Positions 9,984 to 17,761 are shown, numbered from the stretch's first letter. The stretch is DNA of 58,750 nt from Oceanospirillaceae bacterium UBA7410 (GCA_002470565.1 DKMQ01000039.1:15845-74594), one strand, 5' to 3'. Notes: generated by a model not told the origin, from the sequence alone. A program made the numbers and translations.

Positions 9984-10226
9984 ATGAATACAGATATTAA
10001 TCACATCATTGTAAATGGTGCTCAGATTGCTTTTAATAAGATGCGCAGAGCTCAGTCATTTAATGCTCGTTTGTACTATTATGCTGAAATTGGGGTTTAT
10101 CTAGAAGTTTCTTTATCTCATGGCGCAGGTATAACGCCTGCAAGTAATGAGCAAATTAATGAGATTTATAAACAAGCAACGCATTTTCACATGAATGAAA
10201 ATAAACGTTTAAGGCAAGTTGGCTAG
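9984..10226 (+). CDS. Unknown 80-residue protein upstream of uvrC
   Basis: I do not recognise a family. The predicted protein is small, soluble and mixed alpha/beta with no signal peptide or membrane segment; Asn, Tyr and Ala are common, and the C-terminus is basic (NENKRLRQVG). It ends 6 bases before the uvrC ATG, so the two are probably co-transcribed and perhaps coupled. Codon use looks like that of the neighbours, which supports a real gene, but no clear Shine-Dalgarno precedes the ATG. A TAGAAT at 9943-9948 could be a -10 box. It could be a lineage-specific accessory to uvrC or simply upstream in the transcript. Confidence 0.55.
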   Translation: MNTDINHIIVNGAQIAFNKMRRAQSFNARLYYYAEIGVYLEVSLSHGAGITPASNEQINEIYKQATHFHMNENKRLRQVG

Positions 10227-10232
10227 TTCGCT

Positions 10233-12077
10233 ATGCAAACAGAAGATACTCCAGTATTTGATATTGATGAATATTTAAAACAGCTACCAAACCGTCCAGG
10301 TGTCTATCGTATGTTTGATAGTGAAGGTGAGGTGGTTTACGTAGGCAAGGCTGTAAATCTTAAAAATAGAGTAACAAGTTACTTTAGGGGTAAGAGCCAC
10401 AATACCAAGACCCAGGTAATGGTCTCTAAAATTGTCTCGATTGAAGTAACTCTGACTCACAGCGAAAGCGAAGCGTTGTTATTAGAAAATACGCTAATCA
10501 AACGTTTGAAGCCGCCTTATAACATATCCCTTAGAGATGACAAATCTTACCCCTACGTTTATATCTCCGATCAACACGATTATCCAGCAATGCAATACGT
10601 TCGCGGTGGTAAAAACCGCAAAGGGCGTTATTTTGGGCCTTATACAAGTGCTGGCGCTGTAAGAGAAAGCCTCAACTTGATGCAGCGTATTTTTCGTATT
10701 CGCCAATGTGAAGATGCATTTTTTGCCAATCGTCAGCGCCCGTGCCTTCAGTTCCAAATCGGTCGATGCAGTGGGCCTTGTACAGGTGAAATAAGTAAAG
10801 AAGATTATGCAGCCGACCTGCGCCACGCCACCTTATATCTAGAAGGTAAAAACCAACTTTTATTAGATGAAGTCAGCGATCAAATGAATGTTGCAGCACA
10901 AAATCTTAAATTTGAGTCTGCAGCAGCACTTAGAGATCAACTAGGCTTTTTACGACAGGTGCAAGAGCAGCAGCATGTGGTTTCTAAACGTGGCAACTTA
11001 GACATATTTGCAGTGGCTAGCTCGCAATCTGGATTATGCATTCATCAACTTATGGTGCGCTCAGGGCGAGTGATTGGTAGTAAGAATTTCTATCCTAAAA
11101 TGGGTTTAGAAGAAACAAAGCCTGCAATACTCACGGCTTTTTTAGGACAATATTATCTTTCAGGTCAGTATCGTGATGTTCCAGATGAAGTGCTTGTCAG
11201 TGACGCTCAAGAGGAACAGCAAGTAATAGCGCTAACTATAGCTGGGCGGACAGAGCATGGGTTTAAGATCATAAGCAATGTAAGGGGGCCTCGGGCTCAG
11301 TGGCTAAGGTTAGCTCAAACTAATGCAGATCAAGCTTTACTCAGCTATGTGGCTAATAAACAAACGCAAGTGTCTCGCTTTTTAGCTTTACAAGAAGCGT
11401 TAGATTTACCTCAAATGCCTGAACGCTTAGAGTGTTTTGATATCAGCCACTCTAGTGGTGAGGCCACAGTGGCCTCTTGCGTTGTTTTTGATCAAGGTGG
11501 TCCTAAAAAGTCTGATTATAGAACCTTTAATATTGAAGGCATCACACCAGGTGACGACTACGCCGCTATGTCACAAGCTATCACCAGACGCTATACACGA
11601 TTGAAAGAGAATCAAGGCATTATGCCAGATTTGCTTATTGTTGATGGTGGTAAAGGGCAAATAACGCAGGCTATTCAAGTGTTATCTGAGCTACAACTAC
11701 AAGATCTCTATGTGTTAGGTGTTGCAAAAGGGGACACTCGAAAAGCTGGATTTGAGCGTTTGTTTAATGGCTGGACTGGAGAGGAAATTGCCTTACCCGA
11801 CGACTCTTCTGCATTGCATTTGTTGCAGCACATTAGAGACGAGAGTCATCGATTTGCTATTACAGGCCATCGTGCGCGTCGAAATAAGAAGCGGACACAA
11901 TCCAACCTTCAACAAATAGATGGTGTTGGTCCCAAACGACGGCAATCCTTGTTAAGCCATTTTGGTGGTATGCAGGATTTAACTAAAGCCAGTATTGATG
12001 AATTAGCAAAAGTTAAAGGAATTAGTCTTGATATGGCAGATACCATCTATCGTTCTTTACGCGGTGAAGATGGATAG
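10233..12077 (+). CDS. uvrC: UvrC, excinuclease ABC subunit C
   Basis: 614 residues. UvrC makes both the 3' and 5' incisions in nucleotide excision repair after UvrA/UvrB load at the lesion. The GIY-YIG nuclease domain is at the N-terminus (PGVYRMFD, then EVVYVGKA), the Cys-rich stretch RPCLQFQIGRCSGPC follows near 170-185, then the UVR motif for UvrB contact (about 205-240). The RNase H-like 5'-incision domain has ECFDISHSSGE and LLIVDGGKGQ, and C-terminal helix-hairpin-helix repeats include IDGVGPKRRQSLL. It is followed by pgsA, as in most gammaproteobacteria. Confidence 0.98.
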   Translation: MQTEDTPVFDIDEYLKQLPNRPGVYRMFDSEGEVVYVGKAVNLKNRVTSYFRGKSHNTKTQVMVSKIVSIEVTLTHSESEALLLENTLIKRLKPPYNISLRDDKSYPYVYISDQHDYPAMQYVRGGKNRKGRYFGPYTSAGAVRESLNLMQRIFRIRQCEDAFFANRQRPCLQFQIGRCSGPCTGEISKEDYAADLRHATLYLEGKNQLLLDEVSDQMNVAAQNLKFESAAALRDQLGFLRQVQEQQHVVSKRGNLDIFAVASSQSGLCIHQLMVRSGRVIGSKNFYPKMGLEETKPAILTAFLGQYYLSGQYRDVPDEVLVSDAQEEQQVIALTIAGRTEHGFKIISNVRGPRAQWLRLAQTNADQALLSYVANKQTQVSRFLALQEALDLPQMPERLECFDISHSSGEATVASCVVFDQGGPKKSDYRTFNIEGITPGDDYAAMSQAITRRYTRLKENQGIMPDLLIVDGGKGQITQAIQVLSELQLQDLYVLGVAKGDTRKAGFERLFNGWTGEEIALPDDSSALHLLQHIRDESHRFAITGHRARRNKKRTQSNLQQIDGVGPKRRQSLLSHFGGMQDLTKASIDELAKVKGISLDMADTIYRSLRGEDG

Positions 12078-12128
12078 GCTAAAATGTCATGATACACATT
12101 TACTTTTAAATATACTAAGCGGTTGATT

Positions 12129-12680
12129 ATGTTAAACATTCCTAATTTGGTAACCTTGTTTCGTTTGGCATTGATCCCTTTTATTTTAGTGGCCTATTAT
12201 TGGCCCTCTGAAAGTCGTTTTGTATGGGCTGCAGGGCTATTTGCTCTTGTTGCTGCGACAGATTGGCTGGATGGTTATTTGGCTAGAAAGCTTAATCAAG
12301 CTACTCCCTTTGGTGCATTCTTAGATCCAGTTGCAGATAAAATAACTGTAGCTGTGGCTTTAGTGGTATTGGTAGAAGCCTACTCAGAGCTGTGGTTAAC
12401 TGTCCCCGCCATTATCATAATCAGTAGAGAGATAGTCATTTCTGCTTTGCGTGAATGGATGGCTGAAACAGGTAAAAGAGCCAATATAGCAGTGTCTTAT
12501 ATTGGTAAAGTTAAAACAACAATGCAAATGGGGTCTATTGTGTTTCTCCTAGCAACCCCCCCAGGGACTGCGATTGCTACCGTTGGGTTAGTGATGTTGT
12601 ATGCTGCTGCGGCATTAACGATATGGTCTATGATGTTGTATTTATCAGCCGCATGGTCTCAGCTTAAAAAGGGGGCCTAG
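12129..12680 (+). CDS. pgsA: CDP-diacylglycerol-glycerol-3-phosphate 3-phosphatidyltransferase
   Basis: Inner-membrane enzyme for the committed step to phosphatidylglycerol. The CDP-alcohol phosphatidyltransferase motif (DG..AR........G...D...D) is present as DWLDGYLARKLNQATPFG then AFLDPVADK. About 183 residues with several membrane helices. A TTG at 12123 could start the frame, but ATG 12129 gives the family-typical MLNIPNLVTLFRLALIP. It lies 51 bp after uvrC and 4 bp before the response regulator. Confidence 0.95.
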   Translation: MLNIPNLVTLFRLALIPFILVAYYWPSESRFVWAAGLFALVAATDWLDGYLARKLNQATPFGAFLDPVADKITVAVALVVLVEAYSELWLTVPAIIIISREIVISALREWMAETGKRANIAVSYIGKVKTTMQMGSIVFLLATPPGTAIATVGLVMLYAAAALTIWSMMLYLSAAWSQLKKGA

Positions 12681-12684
12681 TAGC

Positions 12685-13329
12685 ATGGCAAAACCTATTC
12701 CAATTACCGTAATGTTAGTTGATGACCATGAAATTGTCCGATTTGGTTTTAGGCGGCTTATTGAAACAACTAAAGATATTAAGGTCGTGGCTGAAGCTTG
12801 CAGTGGTGAAGAAGCCTGTATATTGGTACCAGAATATGAGCCAGATATAATTATCATGGATATCAATATGCCTGGTATCGGAGGCTTAGAAGCTATTATT
12901 CGTTTATGTAAGCGTGAACCTAAGCGTAAAGTGATCGCCTTAACCATGCATGAAACAGAGCCTTTTCCTACACGTGTTTTAGCCGCGGGCGCCAAGGGTT
13001 ATTTAAGCAAGCGTTGCGCACCCCAGGAGCTTATCGTTGCCATTAGGCGTGTATTTAATGGTGGTGAATTTATTACGACTCAAGTTGCTCGTGAAATGAG
13101 TAAAACGCCTGGGGCTCAAGAGTCTGCAATTGAGTTGTTAAGCGCAAGAGAATTCCAGGTTTTTTCAATGTTTGCGGAAGGGCGTACAGCTATGGAAATA
13201 GGTGAAAAAATGAACCTAAACCACAAAACCATTCACAGTCACCGCTCCAATGTAATGAAAAAGCTTAAGCTAAAAACGACTGCTAATCTTGTTCAGTTTG
13301 CTATGCTTCAGGGAATTATCCCAAGTTAA
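12685..13329 (+). CDS. uvrY: GacA/UvrY-type response regulator (NarL/FixJ family)
   Basis: 214 residues: receiver domain with acidic pocket Asp13/Asp14, phospho-acceptor Asp59 (IIIMDINMPG), Thr87 and Lys109 (GYLSK), then a LuxR-type DNA-binding domain at about 150-205 (LSAREFQVF, NLNHKTIHSHRSNVMKKL). MPGIGGLEA and the PxxVLxAGAKGYLSKxCAPQEL block match GacA/UvrY, the regulator that activates small RNAs antagonising CsrA, driven by BarA/GacS. In E. coli and Pseudomonas this gene lies upstream of uvrC; here it is last, 4 bp after pgsA. No cognate histidine kinase is in the window. It ends 3 bp from the convergent EamA gene with no terminator visible. Confidence 0.85.
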   Translation: MAKPIPITVMLVDDHEIVRFGFRRLIETTKDIKVVAEACSGEEACILVPEYEPDIIIMDINMPGIGGLEAIIRLCKREPKRKVIALTMHETEPFPTRVLAAGAKGYLSKRCAPQELIVAIRRVFNGGEFITTQVAREMSKTPGAQESAIELLSAREFQVFSMFAEGRTAMEIGEKMNLNHKTIHSHRSNVMKKLKLKTTANLVQFAMLQGIIPS

Positions 13330-13332
13330 TTG

Positions 13333-14235
13333 TTAACCTTTGGCTACTACTTTTTCATTCACTGGTCTGCGGCTGACTACAATGCCAAATAAAATGGCAA
13401 GTAAAGCTACCATGTCGTGCCACACTATTAATTCTCCCAACACTAGTGCACCTATAAAGTAGGCAACCACTGGTATGAGGTAATTGATATTAGATAAGAA
13501 TGTCGGGCCAGCACGTTGAATGAGTGCAAATAAAATGATGGCGGCCACGCCTGTAGGGAAAACACCCAGCCATACAATGGTGAATACAGCTGATGTGGAG
13601 ACAAATTTCCAATCAATATAAAATGCCGAAGGCCAGATACCTAGGCTTATGACTGCTGCACAAATCGTCACTCCAGTGCTCACTACGGCTGAACTATAAG
13701 TAGGAAGGCGTCTGGCTATAATGCTGTTAGTGGCATAAAGAATGGCTGCTGTTAATATTAGTAAGCAGCCAATTAAACTGTTTTGGGATCCTAGTATGGT
13801 AGGCCCCAAGATCAGTATGACGCCTCCAATACCAAAGACAAAGCCCAATAACTTATTTCGATTTAGGTTTTCATCTGCAATGAAAAAATGTGCCAAAATT
13901 AATGTCATTAGTGGCATTATCGCCATTAATAATCCAGCCATCCCTGAAGTGACATAAACTTGACCCTTTGCGATAAGCCAATAGGGTAGGACACTGCCTA
14001 CAAGTCCTAGAAGCATGAAGTGAGCCCAAGCAATGGGCTTAGAAGGAAGGCGCTTGCCTCGAGCTAACATGAAGATTATCAATACCAGGGCGCCAATAGA
14101 CAGTCTAAGTACGACTACTTGATCAGGTGTAAATGTTCGCAAGCTTACCTTTATCGCTAAAAAGGACGTTCCCCATAAAGCTACCAAAGAAAACAATAAT
14201 ACCCAATTAATTAGTTGCTCTCGGTTCAATGACAT
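13333..14235 (-). CDS. EamA/DMT-superfamily permease
   Basis: 300 residues, about ten membrane helices in two EamA repeats. The start (LFSLVALWGTSFLAIKVSL) and PDQVVVLRLSIGALVL are typical of drug/metabolite transporters; the substrate cannot be assigned, and members export amino acids, nucleosides or drugs. Its ATG overlaps the stop of the 88-residue gene by one base (TAATG), so the two are translationally coupled and share the promoter with the LexA box at 14522-14541. It converges on the GacA-type regulator with a 3-bp gap. Confidence 0.85.
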   Translation of the reverse strand: MSLNREQLINWVLLFSLVALWGTSFLAIKVSLRTFTPDQVVVLRLSIGALVLIIFMLARGKRLPSKPIAWAHFMLLGLVGSVLPYWLIAKGQVYVTSGMAGLLMAIMPLMTLILAHFFIADENLNRNKLLGFVFGIGGVILILGPTILGSQNSLIGCLLILTAAILYATNSIIARRLPTYSSAVVSTGVTICAAVISLGIWPSAFYIDWKFVSTSAVFTIVWLGVFPTGVAAIILFALIQRAGPTFLSNINYLIPVVAYFIGALVLGELIVWHDMVALLAILFGIVVSRRPVNEKVVAKG

Positions 14236-14501
14236 TAATCAATCTTCTCTTTGTCAGCTAAAGGCAGGTCTTTAACTGTTTTAAGGTAGCCAAGTAGCTG
14301 CTTCCGGGTGTTGTCCTCTAGCATGATTTCTGCCACTTTTTCTGCAGTAGCTTCGTCAATCCCGGCATTTTCAACCAAGTCAGCAATGAAGTAAAGGACA
14401 TCCGTACGGTTGTCTAAATCCTTTGCTAATTTAATGTCCATGAATTCTCCGATAATTGTGCCTGCTTTACTGACGACTTGATGTACTGTGCGAATTGTCA
14501 T
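14235..14501 (-). CDS. Unknown 88-residue protein, first gene of a putative SOS-controlled pair
   Basis: I do not recognise a family. The predicted protein is acidic, almost wholly helical and soluble (for example DEATAEKVAEIMLEDNTRKQ), with no cysteine, signal peptide or membrane segment. Its ATG has GGA 6 bases upstream. A consensus-like LexA box overlaps the likely -10 (minus-strand TATACT, 14543-14538) 20-40 bp before the start. The stop overlaps the EamA permease start. Gene arrangement and coupling support a real gene. Possible roles such as a partner of the permease or a small SOS effector are guesses. Confidence 0.7.
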   Translation of the reverse strand: MTIRTVHQVVSKAGTIIGEFMDIKLAKDLDNRTDVLYFIADLVENAGIDEATAEKVAEIMLEDNTRKQLLGYLKTVKDLPLADKEKID

Positions 14502-14521
14502 TGGTTGTCCATAATTTGAGC

Positions 14522-14541
14522 TACTGTATGTGCGTACAGTA
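14522..14541. promoter_or_regulatory. LexA (SOS) box
   Basis: TACTGTATGTGCGTACAGTA contains the invariant CTGT-N8-ACAG and matches 16 of 20 positions of the E. coli consensus; the mismatches are all in the centre. On the minus strand it overlaps a TATACT -10 at 14543-14538, so LexA bound here would block transcription of the 88-aa/EamA pair. The divergent XRE gene is 170 bp away and is a less likely target. Confidence 0.75.
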
Positions 14542-14616
14542 TAGGGTTGTGGTGTCGGAATAACTAGTATTTATTTACTTTGCATTACAAAAGGCAACTC
14601 GAATAATCTAATTTAA

Positions 14617-14632
14617 CATAATATACATTATG
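14617..14632. promoter_or_regulatory. Palindrome upstream of the XRE regulator, possible operator
   Basis: CATAAT (14617-14622) and ATTATG (14627-14632) form a perfect inverted repeat around ATAC in an AT-rich region 80-95 bp before the XRE gene. Autoregulatory operators of small HTH proteins look like this, but an AT-rich promoter can also give such symmetry by chance. Confidence 0.25.
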
Positions 14633-14710
14633 CGAAGTTAAATATAGCTAATAAATAGAGCTATCGGTATACTAAACCCACTTATTCTCGTTACTATTAA
14701 AGAAATTATT

Positions 14711-15052
14711 TTGGCTAAAATCAGTTCAAGCATTGCTTCGCACATCCCTTGCCCGGTGTCGGAGCGACTCAAACAAGCACGAATGCAACGTAAGTTTTCG
14801 CAGCGCGGTTTAGGTATAGCAGCCGGTATTGATGAAGCCTCAGCTAGTGCTCGCATGAACCAGTATGAACGTGGCAAGCATGTGCCAGATTATAAAATGT
14901 TATGCAGTTTGGCGGGTGTATTACGGGTACCGGTACCATACTTCTATGCAAATGATGACGATGCTAAGCTATTGCTGAATATGGCATTGCTGTCTAATGA
15001 ACAGCAAGAATTGATTCGTGAGCTTGTAAAGCGACTTAATTTTAACCTATAA
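14711..15052 (+). CDS. XRE-family helix-turn-helix regulator
   Basis: 113 residues with one Cro/CI-type HTH domain from about residue 16 (SERLKQARMQRKFSQRGLGIAAGID, NQYERGKHVPD) to about 75, then a short helical tail (NEQQELIRELVKRLNF). Such solo regulators usually repress their own promoter and neighbours; the target is unknown here. The start is TTG at 14711; no ATG or GTG occurs before the HTH, and the next ATG falls inside it. hspQ is convergent downstream. Confidence 0.8.
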   Translation: MAKISSSIASHIPCPVSERLKQARMQRKFSQRGLGIAAGIDEASASARMNQYERGKHVPDYKMLCSLAGVLRVPVPYFYANDDDAKLLLNMALLSNEQQELIRELVKRLNFNL

Positions 15053-15072
15053 AGTGGCTGACTTTTTAAAGA

Positions 15073-15408
15073 TTAATTAACGCTATAGCGGTGTATATAT
15101 TGACCATTTTTTAAGGTAAATAATACTTCTAAACCAGCATGGCGTATGGGCGCAAAGTCTTGAGTTGCACAAAGGTTTTGCTCAGATACATACGATTCGT
15201 GATCGCTTCCATCTGTTAATATATGGTAGAAAGGTTGTTTTTTATCGATAGGAGGCTGGCCCAAGCTTGCCATGGTTTTACAGGCTTCTTGATACCATTT
15301 TTCATCGAGTGAGTACTCAAAATCAATATCAAATATCACGCCGCGAAAACCAAAGTGTTTGTGCGCTACTACTTGGCCTATATTAAACTGCGCGTGGGAA
15401 GTCTGCAT
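15073..15408 (-). CDS. hspQ: HspQ/YccV-like heat-shock protein
   Basis: 111 residues. HspQ is a small protein first described as binding hemimethylated oriC DNA and later as a specificity factor for Lon. FNIGQVVAHKHFGFRGVIFDIDFEYSL at the N-terminus and PFYHILTDGSDHESYVSEQNL match the YccV domain. Lon is encoded 10 kb upstream, and yccA/tus genes are hspQ neighbours in E. coli as well. The promoter visible (15443-15472) looks vegetative; no sigma-32 site is evident, although a CTTGAAA lies just upstream of the start without a matching -10. Confidence 0.85.
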   Translation of the reverse strand: MQTSHAQFNIGQVVAHKHFGFRGVIFDIDFEYSLDEKWYQEACKTMASLGQPPIDKKQPFYHILTDGSDHESYVSEQNLCATQDFAPIRHAGLEVLFTLKNGQYIHRYSVN

Positions 15409-15442
15409 TAAACTACTTACTCATTTCAAGTGAACAAATTTA

Positions 15443-15472
15443 ATTATACGCTTTTTCATTAGACTCTACCAA
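15443..15472 (-). promoter_or_regulatory. Sigma-70-like promoter of hspQ
   Basis: On the minus strand TTGGTA (15472-15467), 18-bp spacer and perfect TATAAT (15448-15443). The start codon is 35 bases downstream. Confidence 0.5.
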
Positions 15473-15500
15473 GTAGGTTTAACTTATTTGGTGATCTATT

Positions 15501-15539
15501 AGGGTTTTGTTTGTAATAATAAGTTGTATTATTGACCCT
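15501..15539. other. Long inverted repeat between hspQ and yccA
   Basis: AGGGT (15501-15505) pairs with ACCCT (15535-15539), and AATAATA (15515-15521) with TATTATT (15527-15533), the latter around AGTTG. A T-run follows on the + strand. It lies between divergent genes, so it is not an obvious terminator for either; it could be a leader structure or a protein site. Confidence 0.3.
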
Positions 15540-15625
15540 TTTTTACATTTTTTTTAAGGAATATCCTAGCTTCTTCAGCTAGTTAGACTACAATAATGAC
15601 TATTGTTTAAATCAGGAGCATATCG

Positions 15626-16294
15626 ATGCAAGACCAAATTCAATTTTCAAGCGATTCAAGAGAATCTGCGTTAGCTACAAACAAGGTATTACGCAATACC
15701 TATGCCCTACTTTCTATGACGCTTATATTCAGCGCAGTGACCGCAATGATGGCTATTTCTAGCAACGCTGCCCCGGTCAATTTTATTGTGCAAATAGTCG
15801 TTTTATTTGGTACATTATTTGCCCTTCACAAATTTAAAAATTCAGTTTGGTCTATTCCACTGGTATTCTTTTTCACTGGATTTTTAGGTTATACAGCAGG
15901 CCCTATTGTTAACTTCTATTTAGGGATGGCAAATGGTGGTGACATTGTCACTACAGCTTTGGCTATGACAGGCATAACCTTCTTAGGTTTGTCAGCGTAC
16001 GCTGTTTCAACCCGAAAAGACTTCAGCTTTATGAGTGGTTTTTTGATGATGGGTTTGATCGTTGTGATTGTTGCATCATTGGCAAATATCTTCTTTGCAA
16101 TTCCTGCGTTATCTCTAGCTATAAGTGCTGTGGGCGTATTAGTATTTTCAGGCTTTATTTTGTATGATACTAGCCGCATGGTAAATGGTGGCGAAACTAA
16201 TTACGTCATGATGACCGTAAGCTTGTATCTTAACATCTACAACTTATTCTTGATGTTGTTGCACCTTACAGGTGCTCTAAGTGGCGACGATTGA
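15626..16294 (+). CDS. yccA: YccA-like Bax-inhibitor-1 family membrane protein
   Basis: 222 residues with seven predicted membrane helices after a short polar N-terminus, the BI-1/UPF0005 fold. In E. coli YccA is a substrate and modulator of the FtsH protease and protects stalled SecY from degradation. The C-terminal ILYDTSRMVNGGETNYVMMTVSLYLNIYNLFLMLL is the family signature. ATG has AGGAG ten bases upstream. The position before the tus genes matches E. coli, where tusE and yccA are adjacent. A strong terminator follows. Confidence 0.9.
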   Translation: MQDQIQFSSDSRESALATNKVLRNTYALLSMTLIFSAVTAMMAISSNAAPVNFIVQIVVLFGTLFALHKFKNSVWSIPLVFFFTGFLGYTAGPIVNFYLGMANGGDIVTTALAMTGITFLGLSAYAVSTRKDFSFMSGFLMMGLIVVIVASLANIFFAIPALSLAISAVGVLVFSGFILYDTSRMVNGGETNYVMMTVSLYLNIYNLFLMLLHLTGALSGDD

Positions 16295-16324
16295 TCTCGG
16301 TAAATATGTCACTAATTAACGGAG

Positions 16325-16347
16325 CCCCGCCTTTTGGCGGGGTTTTT
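16325..16347 (+). terminator. Rho-independent terminator of yccA, ending five bases from the tusD start
   Basis: CCCCGCC (16325-16331), TTTT loop, GGCGGGG (16336-16342), then five T. It is compact and GC-rich. The 3' arm is also the only purine-rich Shine-Dalgarno candidate for the tusD ATG at 16352. Confidence 0.85.
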
Positions 16348-16351
16348 GTAT

Positions 16352-16792
16352 ATGTCTGATTTGATTAAGCCTCCTGCCTTACATAGTTCCCATACGTCTT
16401 TAACCTATACGGTTATAGTGCGCTGCGGTCCTCATCAACAAGGACAGTCACTGTCAGCCTTTGAATTTACTAAAGAGCTTTTGGTGCAAGGACATCAGGT
16501 GCTTAGAGTCTTTTTTTACCAACAAGGCGTGCATCTGTCTTCAAGCCTAAGAGTAATGCCACAAGATGAGCTCGATCTAACTGCGCTTTGGCAGCAGTTA
16601 AGTTTAGATTATGATTTAGAGCTTGGTGTGTGCATTGCTGTAGCCTTGCAGTCTGGTATTGTTGACCAACAAGAGTGTCGCCGTTACGAGCTTAGTGCCG
16701 TTAACCTGGCTCCCCAGTTTACATTGATGGGCCTTGGGCAGCTTGCGTCAGCCAGTGTTGAATCGGATCGCTTAGTGAGCTTTGGAGGATAA
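16352..16792 (+). CDS. tusD: TusD, sulfurtransferase subunit (DsrE-like)
   Basis: 146 residues. TusBCD form a hexamer that takes persulfide sulfur from TusA and passes it to TusE for MnmA-dependent 2-thiouridine in tRNA wobble positions; mnmA is at 31.7 kb. Active Cys94 lies in LGVCIAVALQSGIVD, matching E. coli Cys78. Compared with E. coli TusD there is about a 19-residue N-terminal extension (MSDLIKPPALHSSHTSLTYT) and no alternative start codon near the family start. GGCGGGG of the upstream terminator lies 9 bases before the ATG. tusC starts 3 bp after the stop. Confidence 0.9.
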   Translation: MSDLIKPPALHSSHTSLTYTVIVRCGPHQQGQSLSAFEFTKELLVQGHQVLRVFFYQQGVHLSSSLRVMPQDELDLTALWQQLSLDYDLELGVCIAVALQSGIVDQQECRRYELSAVNLAPQFTLMGLGQLASASVESDRLVSFGG

Positions 16793-16795
16793 TCT

Positions 16796-17146
16796 ATGTC
16801 ATGCTTAATGATTCTTAGCTGTGCACCATATGGGTCTCGAAGCGCTAAGGAATCCTTAGATGTTGCTTTGGTTTTAGCTGCTTTTGAACAACAACCTGCT
16901 ATTTTGTTTCTTAATGAAGGTGTGTTGCAGCTTCTTCCTGCTAGCAAGTGCCCTGCTACCCACAAGCATATTGGTAAAATTATTAGTGCCTTATCGATGT
17001 ATGACATTAACGAGCTATGGATAGAACAAGAGTCATTGGATCAGTTTGGTTTAACAAAAGAAGACTTAAGCCAGCCCGTAAATGTGATTTCTCGTGCGAA
17101 GGTTTCAGAACTTTGCAGTCAGTATGATCAGCACATGGTGTTTTAA
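16796..17146 (+). CDS. tusC: TusC, sulfurtransferase complex subunit (DsrF-like)
   Basis: 116 residues. Non-catalytic DsrF-like partner in the TusBCD heterohexamer. The N-terminal MILSCAPYGSRSAKESLDVALVLAAFEQ and the ILFLNEGVLQLL segment match TusC. Strong GGAGG Shine-Dalgarno (16785-16789). The gene is packed 3 bp after tusD and 2 bp before tusB. Confidence 0.9.
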   Translation: MSCLMILSCAPYGSRSAKESLDVALVLAAFEQQPAILFLNEGVLQLLPASKCPATHKHIGKIISALSMYDINELWIEQESLDQFGLTKEDLSQPVNVISRAKVSELCSQYDQHMVF

Positions 17147-17148
17147 TT

Positions 17149-17448
17149 ATGGCTATACTTCATATTATCGCTAAACACATGGGACAAGACGCGTTAAGCA
17201 TCTTAGTAGAGCGAAGTAGTCAAAGTGATGCCTATATATTTATAGATGATGGTGTATATGTCCTACTTAGCCAAAGGTTTAAAGCTTTGAATGCCTCAAT
17301 ACATAAGGAAGATAGGCGCGTGTACGTGATGGCTAAACATGCCATTGAGCGTGGAATACCACAAAATAACTTCAGCGAAGTCACACTAATTAATATGGCT
17401 GATATGGTGCGCTTAACTTCAAGCTATTCGTCTTCTATAAGTTGGTAA
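17149..17448 (+). CDS. tusB: TusB, sulfurtransferase complex subunit (DsrH-like)
   Basis: 99 residues. Smallest DsrE-fold subunit of TusBCD. MAILHIIAKH at the start, DAYIFIDDGVYVLL in the middle and VTLINMADMVRLT near the end fit the DsrH family. Only 2 bp after tusC and 1 bp before tusE, so the four tus genes form one tight operon. Confidence 0.88.
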   Translation: MAILHIIAKHMGQDALSILVERSSQSDAYIFIDDGVYVLLSQRFKALNASIHKEDRRVYVMAKHAIERGIPQNNFSEVTLINMADMVRLTSSYSSSISW

Positions 17449-17449
17449 T

Positions 17450-17761
17450 ATGCACTTACAAACAGATAAAGATGGCTATTTAAAGAATTTAAATGACTGG
17501 AACCCAGAAGTCGCTAAATGGTTGGCATCAAGTGTCGATGTGACCTTGGAAACTGAGCATTGGGAGGTGATTAATGCACTTCGGGTATTCTATGCTGACA
17601 CAGGTGTATCCCCAGCCATGCGTATATTGGTGAAAATTGTTAAGAAAAATATAAGTGAGGACAAGGGTAACAGTATTCATTTGTTAACCTTATTTCCAGG
17701 TAGCCCCGCAAAACTGGCTGCCAAAATTGCAGGCCTACCTAGGCCCACAAACTGCCTTTAA
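17450..17761 (+). CDS. tusE: TusE, sulfur carrier protein (DsrC-like)
   Basis: 103 residues. TusE accepts sulfur from TusD and delivers it to MnmA. KDGYLKNLNDWNPEVAKWLA and ALRVFYADTGVSPAMRILVK are DsrC/TusE hallmarks. Only the penultimate Cys102 (GLPRPTNCL) is present; the second C-terminal cysteine of dissimilatory DsrC is absent, so this is the tRNA-thiolation form rather than a sulfur-oxidation DsrC. serS converges 8 bp downstream. Confidence 0.93.
   Translation: MHLQTDKDGYLKNLNDWNPEVAKWLASSVDVTLETEHWEVINALRVFYADTGVSPAMRILVKIVKKNISEDKGNSIHLLTLFPGSPAKLAAKIAGLPRPTNCL

Noticed and set aside
17450..17761. DsrC of a dissimilatory sulfur pathway
   Set aside because: Only one C-terminal cysteine is present and no dsr genes besides the tus set are nearby; it is TusE.
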